From positions 62,001 through 126,000 of the forward strand of contig CANDOC010000006.1 in the NCBI GenBank assembly GCA_947387575.1: 64,000 nt of DNA, given 5' to 3'. This DNA is from Spongorhabdus nitratireducens (GTDB lineage: Bacteria; Pseudomonadota; Gammaproteobacteria; Pseudomonadales; Endozoicomonadaceae). The notes under the pieces were generated by a model that saw only the letters and a list, made by a program, of their open reading frames with translations, was not told the DNA's origin and made no database searches. How positions within the stretch are numbered: position 1 is the first letter of the stretch; each line of letters opens with the position of its first letter. Positions 9,514 through 17,489 of the stretch are shown here, in pieces. A program made the position numbers and the translations under genes.

Positions 9514-10638
9514 ATGATCTTACAGGACGAGGAAAAGGTGCTTGAAAAAGGGAAGGCCGCACAAGGACGCAAGGTGATTCACGCGGATTGTGACTGCTTT
9601 TATGCAGCGGTTGAATTGCGGGATAACCCCGATTTGCGTGGTCGTCCACTAGCGGTAGGCGGTATGCCTGACAAGCGTGGAGTGATTGCTACGTGTAATT
9701 ACGAGGCGCGGGAGTTTGGAGTACGGTCGGCAATGGCTTCAGGTCAGGCATTACGCTTATGCCCGGATTTGCTGATTGTGCCGCCGAGAATGAAACACTA
9801 CCGGGAAGTTTCCCGGGAAATTCATGCCATTTTTACTGATTATACCGACCTGATTGAGCCGCTTTCTCTGGATGAAGCCTATTTGGATGTCTCTGATAGC
9901 GAGCGCTGCCGGGGTAGTGCCACCCTGATGGCCAAAGAGCTGCGACAGCGGGTCAGAAAAGAAGTTGGTATTGTGATCTCTGCTGGAGTCGCGCCGAATA
10001 AATTTCTGGCCAAGATTGCCAGCGACTGGAACAAGCCGGATGGTTTATTTGTGATTACTCCGGATCAGGTGGATGAGTTTGTAAAGCAATTGCCGGTTAG
10101 CAAGCTACATGGTGTGGGCAAGGTTACTGCAGAAAAACTCCGCAAGAAACGCATTGAAACTTGTGGAGATCTGAGAAAGTATTCAAAGCTGGAGCTGGCG
10201 AAATGGTTTGGTCGTTTTGGTGAAAGGCTACATGAGCTTGCTTACGGGATTGATAACCGTGCTGTGGAAACTTCCCGTCGGCGTAAATCGCTTTCGGTCG
10301 AGCATACGTATGATCATGACTTACCGGATATCAAAGCTGTCCAGAAAGAGGTTTTCCCATTGCTTGAAAGCCTGGAGTCACGCTGGGAGCGAATAAGTAG
10401 AGAATACTTGCCGACCAAGCGGTTTGTAAAACTGAAGTTTAATGATTTCACCCAGACAACTTTGGAAACATTGCTTCCGGCTGGGGAGTCACCCTTTAGC
10501 CCGGCTGAGTATCAGAAACTCTTTAAAGAGGCTTTTGAACGGAAAAAACTGCCGGTACGGCTGGCTGGCATTGGTATTCGACTGCATGACCTCAAGCCGC
10601 CCGAGGGTGGGCGGCAGTTAAGTCTGTTTGACGAATAA
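9514..10638 (+). CDS. dinB: DNA polymerase IV (Y-family translesion polymerase)
   Basis: 374 residues from the ATG at 9514. The N-terminal palm has HADCDCFYAAVE (metal-binding Asp and the steric-gate region) and the catalytic SLDEAYLDV. The thumb has a helix-hairpin-helix (VSKLHGVGKVTAEKLRKK), and the little-finger domain follows. The C-terminus ends QLSLFDE, which resembles the QLxLxF beta-clamp-binding motif of DinB proteins. Pol IV copies past lesions and stalled forks and is usually under SOS control. I did not find a clear LexA box in the very short gap to the divergent plsC-like gene. Confidence 0.93.
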   Translation: MILQDEEKVLEKGKAAQGRKVIHADCDCFYAAVELRDNPDLRGRPLAVGGMPDKRGVIATCNYEAREFGVRSAMASGQALRLCPDLLIVPPRMKHYREVSREIHAIFTDYTDLIEPLSLDEAYLDVSDSERCRGSATLMAKELRQRVRKEVGIVISAGVAPNKFLAKIASDWNKPDGLFVITPDQVDEFVKQLPVSKLHGVGKVTAEKLRKKRIETCGDLRKYSKLELAKWFGRFGERLHELAYGIDNRAVETSRRRKSLSVEHTYDHDLPDIKAVQKEVFPLLESLESRWERISREYLPTKRFVKLKFNDFTQTTLETLLPAGESPFSPAEYQKLFKEAFERKKLPVRLAGIGIRLHDLKPPEGGRQLSLFDE

Positions 10639-10647
10639 TATTGGTTC

Positions 10648-12267
10648 TTACATTGAGAGCCATTTTGTGAATGCCCAGCCCTGAAGATTGGATTCCGGGT
10701 AATTTTTTACAGTGGGTGAAACCAGTCGGAATTTAGGGCCTTTAAATAGAGGTATAACAGGTACCTCTCTACAAATAACCTTCGCAGCCTCTAGATAACA
10801 AGTCTTTCTTCCCGACCAATCCGCTTTCTTACAACGAGCCTGGTAATAAAGCGTATTCAATTCTTCAACGGGGTGACACGGAATCATTCCAAACATTGGA
10901 GCCAAAGGAACGATAAAAGCTGATGGCTCATTATAGGCTGCAAGCCAACCCCAACCGAGTAGGTCAGCATTTTCTACTCCTTGCCTGAACTCGTTCCAGG
11001 GCAATGTGTCAGATATAAATGAGAGTTGTCCCCCTGCATCCTGAAAGCGCTGATTAAGATGATCAATGATTTTCGACATCACACCGCCTGGATCTTCACG
11101 CTCTGGTGTCATGCAAATAAGTACTGTTTTACCCGGGTGGCTAGTGAGCCAGTGATCACACGCCTTTTTAATAGCGGTATTCTCAGCAGCCTTGTCTCGT
11201 GCTGGGGGCTGCTGAAAAGGATGAAAGTCGTCAAAATCAGGAATAAAACTGGTTGCTGGTGACAGATAGTCCTGCATTCCAAGTTCTTTGATTATATCTT
11301 GCAGTTCCAATGCTGCCGCTATCGCCTGTATTAAATCCTGATGCTCAGGCATCGGTATCTTTTGCGTTCGAGGCATAAGAAAACCGGTAGCCAGCATATG
11401 AATAACCTTCATATGGGTTTTATCCAGATGAGCAAAGTCGCTGGTGGGTAAGCCCTTTGTTATCTGAAGCCTTTTGGCACGGAATTCAGCTTCCTCTGTT
11501 TCCAGGTTAGTAATTCCGTGCCAGCTCACCTGAGGAATAGTCACACTTTCAGCAGAGTGATAAGAAGTATTTTTACTCAGTGTTAAACAGGGCGCTGAAA
11601 ACTCGCTGTCACAAAGTTCTACTGATACCAATTTATAAGGGCCACAGCAGATCAAGCTATTGCCCGGCTTTTCCCATTCAATAGGGTATAACCCCACTCC
11701 TCTCATGCTGGAGTGAACAGGCAGAAAAGATGGAAACGCCAACAGAGCAGGAAAAATTTCCTCAATAGGTGGGATATTTTCATCAAGCTCAATAATGACT
11801 GTGCGGTCATCAGGTGCACTTACTCCCAACTCTTGATGTGAGCATGATCCAGCGAGTATTTCCGCTGCATTTTTAATGCCTGCAACAATAAGATATTTAG
11901 CGTAAATGGATTTCTTGTTCTTGCCTAAAAGCGCCAATCGTCGAAAGCTTTCTACAAAGTCTGTTGCTGTCAGGGGGGACCCATCAGACCACTTTAGTCC
12001 TGCCCGGAGTTCAAAGATCCATTGTTGGGGGTTGGAGGTATCCTGCTTGAATGTTTCAGCAAGTCCCGCCACAATCTTTCCTTCAGGACTTTGGGTTACC
12101 AGTCCTTCAAAGAGATCGTACATGACAGAAGCTTCAGGCTCGCCATGAAAATGATGAGGGTGAAGGGAGTTGATGGTGCCACCATTACTTCTATGAAGAT
12201 GGTTGGCACTAACCTGAGAGACAAGTCCGATACATAGACAAAGAGCAAATACAGGAATCCATCTCAT
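10648..12267 (-). CDS. Exported peptide-type solute-binding protein (SBP family 5), orphan
   Basis: 539 residues. The signal peptide ends near VSQVSA. The mature protein follows the OppA/DppA plan: an early ASVMYDLFEGLV segment, then WIFELRAGLKWSDGSPLTATDFVESFRRL, and a C-terminal half with repeated Trp/Gly segments. OppA-like proteins bind peptides in the periplasm and deliver them to an ABC transporter. No permease or ATPase genes adjoin, so it may serve a transporter encoded elsewhere or act as a chaperone or sensor. Its end lies nine bases from the end of the convergent dinB. It has more Cys residues than usual for the family. Confidence 0.82.
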   Translation of the reverse strand: MRWIPVFALCLCIGLVSQVSANHLHRSNGGTINSLHPHHFHGEPEASVMYDLFEGLVTQSPEGKIVAGLAETFKQDTSNPQQWIFELRAGLKWSDGSPLTATDFVESFRRLALLGKNKKSIYAKYLIVAGIKNAAEILAGSCSHQELGVSAPDDRTVIIELDENIPPIEEIFPALLAFPSFLPVHSSMRGVGLYPIEWEKPGNSLICCGPYKLVSVELCDSEFSAPCLTLSKNTSYHSAESVTIPQVSWHGITNLETEEAEFRAKRLQITKGLPTSDFAHLDKTHMKVIHMLATGFLMPRTQKIPMPEHQDLIQAIAAALELQDIIKELGMQDYLSPATSFIPDFDDFHPFQQPPARDKAAENTAIKKACDHWLTSHPGKTVLICMTPEREDPGGVMSKIIDHLNQRFQDAGGQLSFISDTLPWNEFRQGVENADLLGWGWLAAYNEPSAFIVPLAPMFGMIPCHPVEELNTLYYQARCKKADWSGRKTCYLEAAKVICREVPVIPLFKGPKFRLVSPTVKNYPESNLQGWAFTKWLSM

Positions 12268-12328
12268 TGGGAATTATGGCTTTTGCTGTTGAAGTGACAG
12301 TTATAGACCATAGATCCCGGAAAGGTTC

Positions 12329-12964
12329 TTAAGCCCCATCTGTTTTTTCTACAGGCGCAGTAATAACCGGTGTATTCGGCATTATGGTTGCTGATAGTAC
12401 GGACAAGAGACAGTATCCGGTGAAGAACCAGAAGCCACTATGTAGCTCAGCGTCAAACTGCAATATACCCTCCGCTCCCTGACTGGCTTTGGCGGCCAGG
12501 AACGCCACCAGAATACCGGCAACAAAAACATCCGCCATGGACCATTTGCTCAGCACATTAACACCGGATTGAAGGCGGTTTTTGGCTTTCCCCGGAGCCA
12601 TAAATACTGAAGCCAGCAGAACTATCCCTTTGATCACCGGTATAACAACTGAAAAAATAACAATCAGCAGAGCAACGGGAGGATGACCGTTATTCCATAA
12701 ATCCTGTGCGGTTCCCAGAATGTTACGGGTCTTGTTATAAACTTCACTTTTACCTTCAGCCTTCACTTGGGCCAGAAAACTGTCTGCCATATTGGCCAGC
12801 ATGGGAGGCACATCACTGCGCTGGGTAATTATTTTACGGCCTTGCTGGATCAGGGATTGATGATCCAGCTCTCCCTTGAGAGTAAAGAAGGGCTGGGTCA
12901 ATCCGGGCAGAAGGAATAGAAAACCAAGAATAAGAATTATTGTGGCAGTGAATGTTCTATTCAT
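12329..12964 (-). CDS. PqiA-like inner-membrane protein
   Basis: 211 residues with four predicted membrane helices: residues about 7-25, 95-120 (VALLIVIFSVVIPVIKGIVLL), 140-160 and 172-192. The segment PVIKGIVLL, then LSKWSMADVFVAGILVAFLAAK, is the paraquat-inducible protein A signature. In E. coli, PqiA is the inner-membrane partner of PqiB, an MCE-domain protein in intermembrane lipid transport. Here it is a single-domain version without a pqiB neighbour. A long periplasmic loop sits between helices 1 and 2. Confidence 0.78.
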   Translation of the reverse strand: MNRTFTATIILILGFLFLLPGLTQPFFTLKGELDHQSLIQQGRKIITQRSDVPPMLANMADSFLAQVKAEGKSEVYNKTRNILGTAQDLWNNGHPPVALLIVIFSVVIPVIKGIVLLASVFMAPGKAKNRLQSGVNVLSKWSMADVFVAGILVAFLAAKASQGAEGILQFDAELHSGFWFFTGYCLLSVLSATIMPNTPVITAPVEKTDGA

Positions 12965-13308
12965 GGTGAGATTCGCTTTATTATTAACTTACTTAAAAAA
13001 TCCTAGCATATGATCAGTAACTTTATTTTGAACTGTTCTTTGTAGACATAGTTACACAAATAAATTTATTCATATTTTTAATATTTTTTAAAGATCGAAT
13101 TCACTTAAGTGATCAGGAATTGTTTTCATTGTTCCGGAAATGGGAGTCTATATCGTCTTTTAATATATGGTTTTTAATTATTATCAAAGTACAGTTTTTT
13201 TGAAAAAAGATGAATAGTGTCTAGTCTGAATTCCTTGAGTCGTTTTAAAAAAATGATTCCGTTTCTTTTTTAAATCAAATAATACAAAAATATATCGAGA
13301 GTGCAAGA
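12965..13308. other. AT-rich intergenic region, no gene seen
   Basis: About 340 bases with no convincing reading frame or RNA gene. It is strongly AT-rich, with many T and A runs, and separates the divergent pqiA-like gene and the first actin-module gene. It must hold both promoters, but no -35/-10 pair stands out enough to call. Confidence 0.5.
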
Positions 13309-15459
13309 ATGATTTTTTTAAAATCAGTTTTGATTGCTTTTTTATCCCTGTTTTTGGTATGCGGATCTTCCTGCTTGTACGCTATGAAGGGGGTTTTACT
13401 GCATGTTGTTGAATATGATGTTGAGAATGAATATGGGTGCCGCAAGATAGTGTCAAACAGGGAGAGTCTTGTTCGAATCAATAAGGATTTAAGTCATTCT
13501 TTAGCGAGAAAGTTACAGAAGAGTGAAGAAGGGGGGGATAGTTTTAATCGTCTGGCTTTAGTTAAGTTAGATTGCCCTGCTACGGCCTCACAAGGTGATT
13601 TTCCGAGAATAGATCTTGTCTTTAAGGAGGCTAATGGATCTTTTCGCAAGCTGGGTGGTGTCCCCTTTGCGGACTGGACTATGAGAGTTTCAATGACCTC
13701 CGGTGCAGAGTTACATGACTTACGCAATCTGACGGCACCTGATGGTCTGAAAGTAACGATTACTTTTATGTGTTTTGCAACAGATGAACAGTGGGAAGAG
13801 CACTGGGCATGTGCAATGGCTGAACTGCCCAAAAGTTGCGTACAAGACGGTAGAGATCTTGATGAGGAGGATCCTCCTTTCATGTATGAGAAATTAAGTG
13901 GTCTCAATAGAGCTCATAAGGGATATCGGCGCTCTAAATTACGCCGAAACCCGTGTTATTCAACTCTGTGTGGTCAGGTTGATCAGGCTTTACTTTCCTC
14001 ATCTAATATCCAGGATAATCTGCCTAGAAAATTGTCGTCCAGATGGCTACCTATTGCTCTTGACTACATTCTTGAAACAGAGCACCAATCACAATCTGTA
14101 GTATCAGAGGAAAGCCTGCCGGTTGAAACAGAAGACGATACTCAAACCGTCCTGGTTGAGCCTGACAGAGATAATCATACTGAAACGGGTCGGCTCAAGC
14201 TGCCGCTATTGACACCCCCTGACTATGTACAACGAAAAGGAAAAACGACTACCTGTGACGAACCTCTGGTCGTGGCAGATGCAGTTGAACGTACTGCTGG
14301 CAGTGAGCTCCATTCTGGTGTTGATGTGCAGGGTGATGCAACGGCAGAGCTCCCTTTTAAGGCACCGATGCCTGTTGTTCCGGCAAGATCTCCAAAAGTA
14401 TTGGAGGCTGGGAGAGAATTCCAGCCTCAAGGCAAGTCATTACAGCATAACCCGGCCTTCTCGTTGGATACTCATACCTCTCAGCCTGCTTTACATAGCG
14501 AGAGGGAGCATGAAGCTGCTATTGAAGCAGCGATTCGAAAGGGGCCTGTGCCAGTCCCTCGACGAAAGCCTCTAACTAAGCTTGATTCGGAAGAGTCTTC
14601 TGAAAATGCCGAACCCAATTTTATGGAATCCTGGGTGAAAGGGCAGCCATCTGGATTGGTAAAGGAACTCAAGCAATTTGATCCCGGTTCATTAAGAAAA
14701 GTTGAGCTTGAAAAGAGAACTAGTGAGGAAGCTCCTGTGCGGTCAGATTCTTTTTCCGGTGGTGTTCAGCTTGGATGCAAGGAATCTGGATTGGACGTTG
14801 GCAGACTCAAAAAGGTGCCCGTGTCTGCAAGGCCGTCTGAAACTACCATGTCTGCCCCGCAGTTTCTTCAGCAGCAGAGGCAGCTTTTACGACCTGTAGT
14901 TACCACAGTAGATAAAGGGCAGCCTCTGAGTGATTCCAGCGTGCACTGTGACAGTCATTCTGAGTCACAACAGCCACCTTTGAAGGATCCCGTTAGCTTT
15001 GCTTCGTCGCAACAGGTTAAGGCTTCTGGGAGGAAAATGAGTACCGTTGTAAAACCACTTCCTCCGGTAAAATCAGCTGCTGTCTCACGTGCAGCTAGAG
15101 ATAAACTGGCGATCATTCCGAATACTTCTGAATGGGGCAGGAGAGATGAGCCTCTTGCCGGGGTGCGAAGGAAACCTAGTGTATCAGCCTCTAAGCCTGC
15201 GGATTCCAAACGCCCATGGCAAACAACTCCAGTGGATGGGAAGCTGGTGAGGTCACGGTTGATGTCAGAAATCAAGGCGTTTAGGGAAAGACAGCATTCT
15301 CTCAGGCATGTGGATCCGTCAGTAAGGGATCCTGCGAAGTGGCGTACAGCAAGTGACAGCAATGAGGTAGCGAGTATTCTTCGTAGGAGAGTGCCTATAG
15401 GGCAGTCATCTTCAGAAGACGAGTCAGCCTCTGGTAATGATAGTGACTGGTCGGATTAG
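13309..15459 (+). CDS. Exported protein with tandem WH2-like motifs and a WAVE-like connector/acidic tail
   Basis: 716 residues. Signal peptide: MIFLKSVLIAFLSLFLVC, ending near CLYA. Residues 25-240 form a globular Cys-containing domain I do not recognise. Residues 240-640 are mostly disordered, with proline motifs (PVVPAR at 355-360, PLPPVK at 583-588). WH2-like motifs lie at 448-467 (GLVKELKQFDPGSLRKVE) and 648-669 (SRLMSEIKAFRERQHSLRHV). Next come a connector-like segment at 685-697 (NEVASILRRRVPI) and a Ser/acidic tail with a penultimate-region Trp714 (SSSEDESASGNDSDWSD). Metazoan WAVE proteins end in WH2, then DVATILSRRIAVE, then an acidic tail with DDWSD-like ends; WCA modules bind actin and the Arp2/3 complex. 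The function as an actin nucleation promoter is inferred. Its C-terminal third matches the next gene. Confidence 0.72.
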   Translation: MIFLKSVLIAFLSLFLVCGSSCLYAMKGVLLHVVEYDVENEYGCRKIVSNRESLVRINKDLSHSLARKLQKSEEGGDSFNRLALVKLDCPATASQGDFPRIDLVFKEANGSFRKLGGVPFADWTMRVSMTSGAELHDLRNLTAPDGLKVTITFMCFATDEQWEEHWACAMAELPKSCVQDGRDLDEEDPPFMYEKLSGLNRAHKGYRRSKLRRNPCYSTLCGQVDQALLSSSNIQDNLPRKLSSRWLPIALDYILETEHQSQSVVSEESLPVETEDDTQTVLVEPDRDNHTETGRLKLPLLTPPDYVQRKGKTTTCDEPLVVADAVERTAGSELHSGVDVQGDATAELPFKAPMPVVPARSPKVLEAGREFQPQGKSLQHNPAFSLDTHTSQPALHSEREHEAAIEAAIRKGPVPVPRRKPLTKLDSEESSENAEPNFMESWVKGQPSGLVKELKQFDPGSLRKVELEKRTSEEAPVRSDSFSGGVQLGCKESGLDVGRLKKVPVSARPSETTMSAPQFLQQQRQLLRPVVTTVDKGQPLSDSSVHCDSHSESQQPPLKDPVSFASSQQVKASGRKMSTVVKPLPPVKSAAVSRAARDKLAIIPNTSEWGRRDEPLAGVRRKPSVSASKPADSKRPWQTTPVDGKLVRSRLMSEIKAFRERQHSLRHVDPSVRDPAKWRTASDSNEVASILRRRVPIGQSSSEDESASGNDSDWSD

Positions 15460-15471
15460 ATTACTAGTGCG

Positions 15472-15528
15472 TGTTCTGTGAAAATCCCGAAGAAGCTTCA
15501 TAACCTTCTTCGGGATTTTCACAGAACA
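15472..15528. terminator. Long perfect inverted repeat, bidirectional terminator
   Basis: Arms 15472-15495 and 15505-15528 are perfectly complementary over 24 bases (core AAAATCCCGAAGAAG) with a nine-base loop CTTCATAAC. It follows the stop of the first WCA gene and precedes the recJ fragment. A related but shorter hairpin occurs at the matching place after the second WCA gene. Confidence 0.75.
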
Positions 15529-15548
15529 AAAGCTTCAGAAGCAGATAC

Positions 15549-15788
15549 CTATCCAGGCTCAAGGTAATCTACCAGTAACTGCAAGTTATCATTCCCCCGA
15601 TAGTGATTTACATCCAGCTTGTAAATAACCCGTGCCTGCTGAATAGTCGGATCAGGCCTGATCCCGATATCCACATTGAAGGTGATGGTATTAATCCAAT
15701 AAGCATGCCTGCGGGCTGTTAAAATCACTTGAACACCCTGAATCAGGAGGTGAAACTGAATCAGATTCAGACGTTGATTCTGATTCAT
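15549..15788 (-). pseudogene. Duplicated 3' fragment of recJ
   Basis: The 79-codon minus-strand frame encodes a near copy of the RecJ C-terminus: NHYRGNDNLQLLVDYLEP is identical, and YWINTITFNVDIG corresponds to YWVDAIAFNVDTG in the intact gene at 17490-19214. DNA similarity extends into the flanking AAGCTT-containing spacer and the stop region, and fades above about 15735. The first 17 codons have no clear RecJ counterpart. It lacks the DHH, DHHA1 and most of the OB region and is probably not functional. Together with the neighbouring paralogous genes it marks a segmental duplication. Confidence 0.85.
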
Positions 15789-15910
15789 GGCAGTAAAATT
15801 ATGAACTATCGTACTTTTAAAGAGTCATTAGCTGGCAGACAAAAATTATTTTGAAGAGGCAGAGTGGGCTCCACATTGTTTCTATTCGGAATATATGGAG
15901 AGTCCTTAAT

Positions 15911-17383
15911 ATGCGATCGGTTAGAAAATACTCGTTATTTATCATAGTGATGCTGTTCTTTTTTTATCATAAAGTCAGCGCTGCTGGGGTTTTAGTCAGC
16001 TATGTACAGCAATCAGTTGCAGGTGTCGGGGTATTACAGCCTATTGGTGGAGGTACCCTTACTTTTACATCTTCATTTGATGATGTCCTGTATAAACAAA
16101 TAAAAAAACAAATGTCTGTAAATGGTTGCAAGAGTCTGAATATTATCAGTTGCTGTTTTGAAGAAGATGAGGCCTTCGACTATTCAGAAGTAATGGTTAT
16201 TCAGGTCATTGGCCGTTCAGGACAAGTTATACGAGAAGAACAAATCACCCTTGAACCTCCCTATACCATGCTATGGATTGAAAAAGGTTGTAATTATAGA
16301 GTGAAAGCAACCTCGCTTTCCCAGCCAGCCAGATTGCTGTTTGCTCATATTGGAATGCAGCCTGATTCAAAAAAAACTCAAGCAACTCCCGATGAAAGTC
16401 AGGCGAGCTTCACTTTAATTAAGCCCCATTCAGCACCCGTAACTACGCAATATCACCGTGCTCAAATAGAGAGCATAGCGAGGTCATATAGCGCAGAGGA
16501 TATTATGTCAATTCTGGGTGCTGTAAAAGTGTCCTTTGGGGAGGCAGAAGCTCAGGATGTACTGCTAACATCGCTATTAACCAGCTGGCTACCACTATTC
16601 CCGCTGCTTGTCAGGAGTAAGACATTAGTCACTGCATGTCCTTCTCCCCTGACCCCTGACAATCACCCCGGTCTGGATGGGGTAGATAATCTTCTTACCA
16701 GCTTCGACTCTATGTCTGTGGCCGGCCCAAAGCCGTCAGCGAGGATTCCGCATTCCAGTGGCACTCAGTTTGCTGTAACGCAATCTGAACTGAACTCTGT
16801 CAGGCTAAATAAAGCGGCTGTATCTACAATGCAGCCTGAACCTACAATGTCTGCCCAACAGTTTCTTCAGCAGCAAAGAAAGGGTTTGCGATCTGTCGTA
16901 ACATCTTCGGAGGACCCTGTTAGTCATACTCCGTTGCAATCGGCTACAACTTCCGGAGGGAAGTTAAGCGCAGTTGCCAAACCTGTTCCTCCGGTAAAAT
17001 CAGCCACTGTATCACTGGCAGTCAAAGAGAAAATAGTGACCACTCCGAAGACTTCTGAATGGGGCAAGAGAGAGGTGCCTCTTGCGGAGAGGCGAATGAA
17101 GTCCAGAGTATCAGCCTCTATACCTGCAGACCCCAAGCATCCATCTCAAACAACTCCGATGGGGATGGTCCAGCAGAGGTCACTGTTGTTGTCAGAAATC
17201 GAGAGATTTAAAGAAAAGCGTACTCTCAAGCATGTAGAACCGACAGTCAGAGACCCTGCTAATTGGCGTACAGCAAGTGAAAGTAAAGAGGTAGCGAGTA
17301 TTCTGATGCGGAGAGTGGCTGTAGAGATGTCATCTTCAGAAGACGAAGCAGCCTCTGATAATGATAGTGACTGGTCGGATTAG
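15911..17383 (+). CDS. Exported protein with WAVE-like WH2-connector-acidic (WCA) C-terminus
   Basis: 490 residues from the ATG at 15911, which has GGAG upstream; a TTG further upstream is possible. The signal peptide ends near KVSA. Residues 25-170 form a predicted beta-rich domain (YTMLWIEKGCNYRVKATSL) unlike that of the previous gene. Residues 313-330 carry MSAQQFLQQQRKGLRSVV, shared with the paralogue. A PxxPxK motif (PVPPVK) is at 358-363. The C-terminus has a WH2-like motif at 423-443 (RSLLLSEIERFKEKRTLKHVE), a connector EVASILMRRVAVE at 460-472, and an acidic tail to residue 490 ending NDSDWSD. The connector is very close to the WAVE connector DVATILSRRIAVE. WAVE-type WCA activates Arp2/3, so this is a candidate host-actin effector. 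Secretion past the outer membrane is not shown. Confidence 0.78.
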   Translation: MRSVRKYSLFIIVMLFFFYHKVSAAGVLVSYVQQSVAGVGVLQPIGGGTLTFTSSFDDVLYKQIKKQMSVNGCKSLNIISCCFEEDEAFDYSEVMVIQVIGRSGQVIREEQITLEPPYTMLWIEKGCNYRVKATSLSQPARLLFAHIGMQPDSKKTQATPDESQASFTLIKPHSAPVTTQYHRAQIESIARSYSAEDIMSILGAVKVSFGEAEAQDVLLTSLLTSWLPLFPLLVRSKTLVTACPSPLTPDNHPGLDGVDNLLTSFDSMSVAGPKPSARIPHSSGTQFAVTQSELNSVRLNKAAVSTMQPEPTMSAQQFLQQQRKGLRSVVTSSEDPVSHTPLQSATTSGGKLSAVAKPVPPVKSATVSLAVKEKIVTTPKTSEWGKREVPLAERRMKSRVSASIPADPKHPSQTTPMGMVQQRSLLLSEIERFKEKRTLKHVEPTVRDPANWRTASESKEVASILMRRVAVEMSSSEDEAASDNDSDWSD

Positions 17384-17410
17384 GTTATTAGTGTGATATT
17401 CATTGAGTAT

Positions 17411-17448
17411 TCCGAAGAAGGTTGTGAGGCTTCATAACCTTCTTCGGA
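17411..17448. terminator. Terminator hairpin between second WCA gene and recJ
   Basis: Arms 17411-17423 and 17436-17448 form a 13-base perfect stem (TCCGAAGAAGGTT), extendable by four more pairs including a G-T wobble. Located between the convergent effector gene and recJ. It is homologous in core sequence to the hairpin at 15472-15528. Confidence 0.7.
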
Positions 17449-17489
17449 GAAGTTATCTTTTACAGAGCAAAAGCTTGAGAAGCAGATGC

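Noticed and set aside
12965-13308. Insertion-sequence remnant or phage-like border next to the actin-module genes
   Set aside because: No terminal inverted repeats, transposase fragment, integrase or tRNA target could be found.
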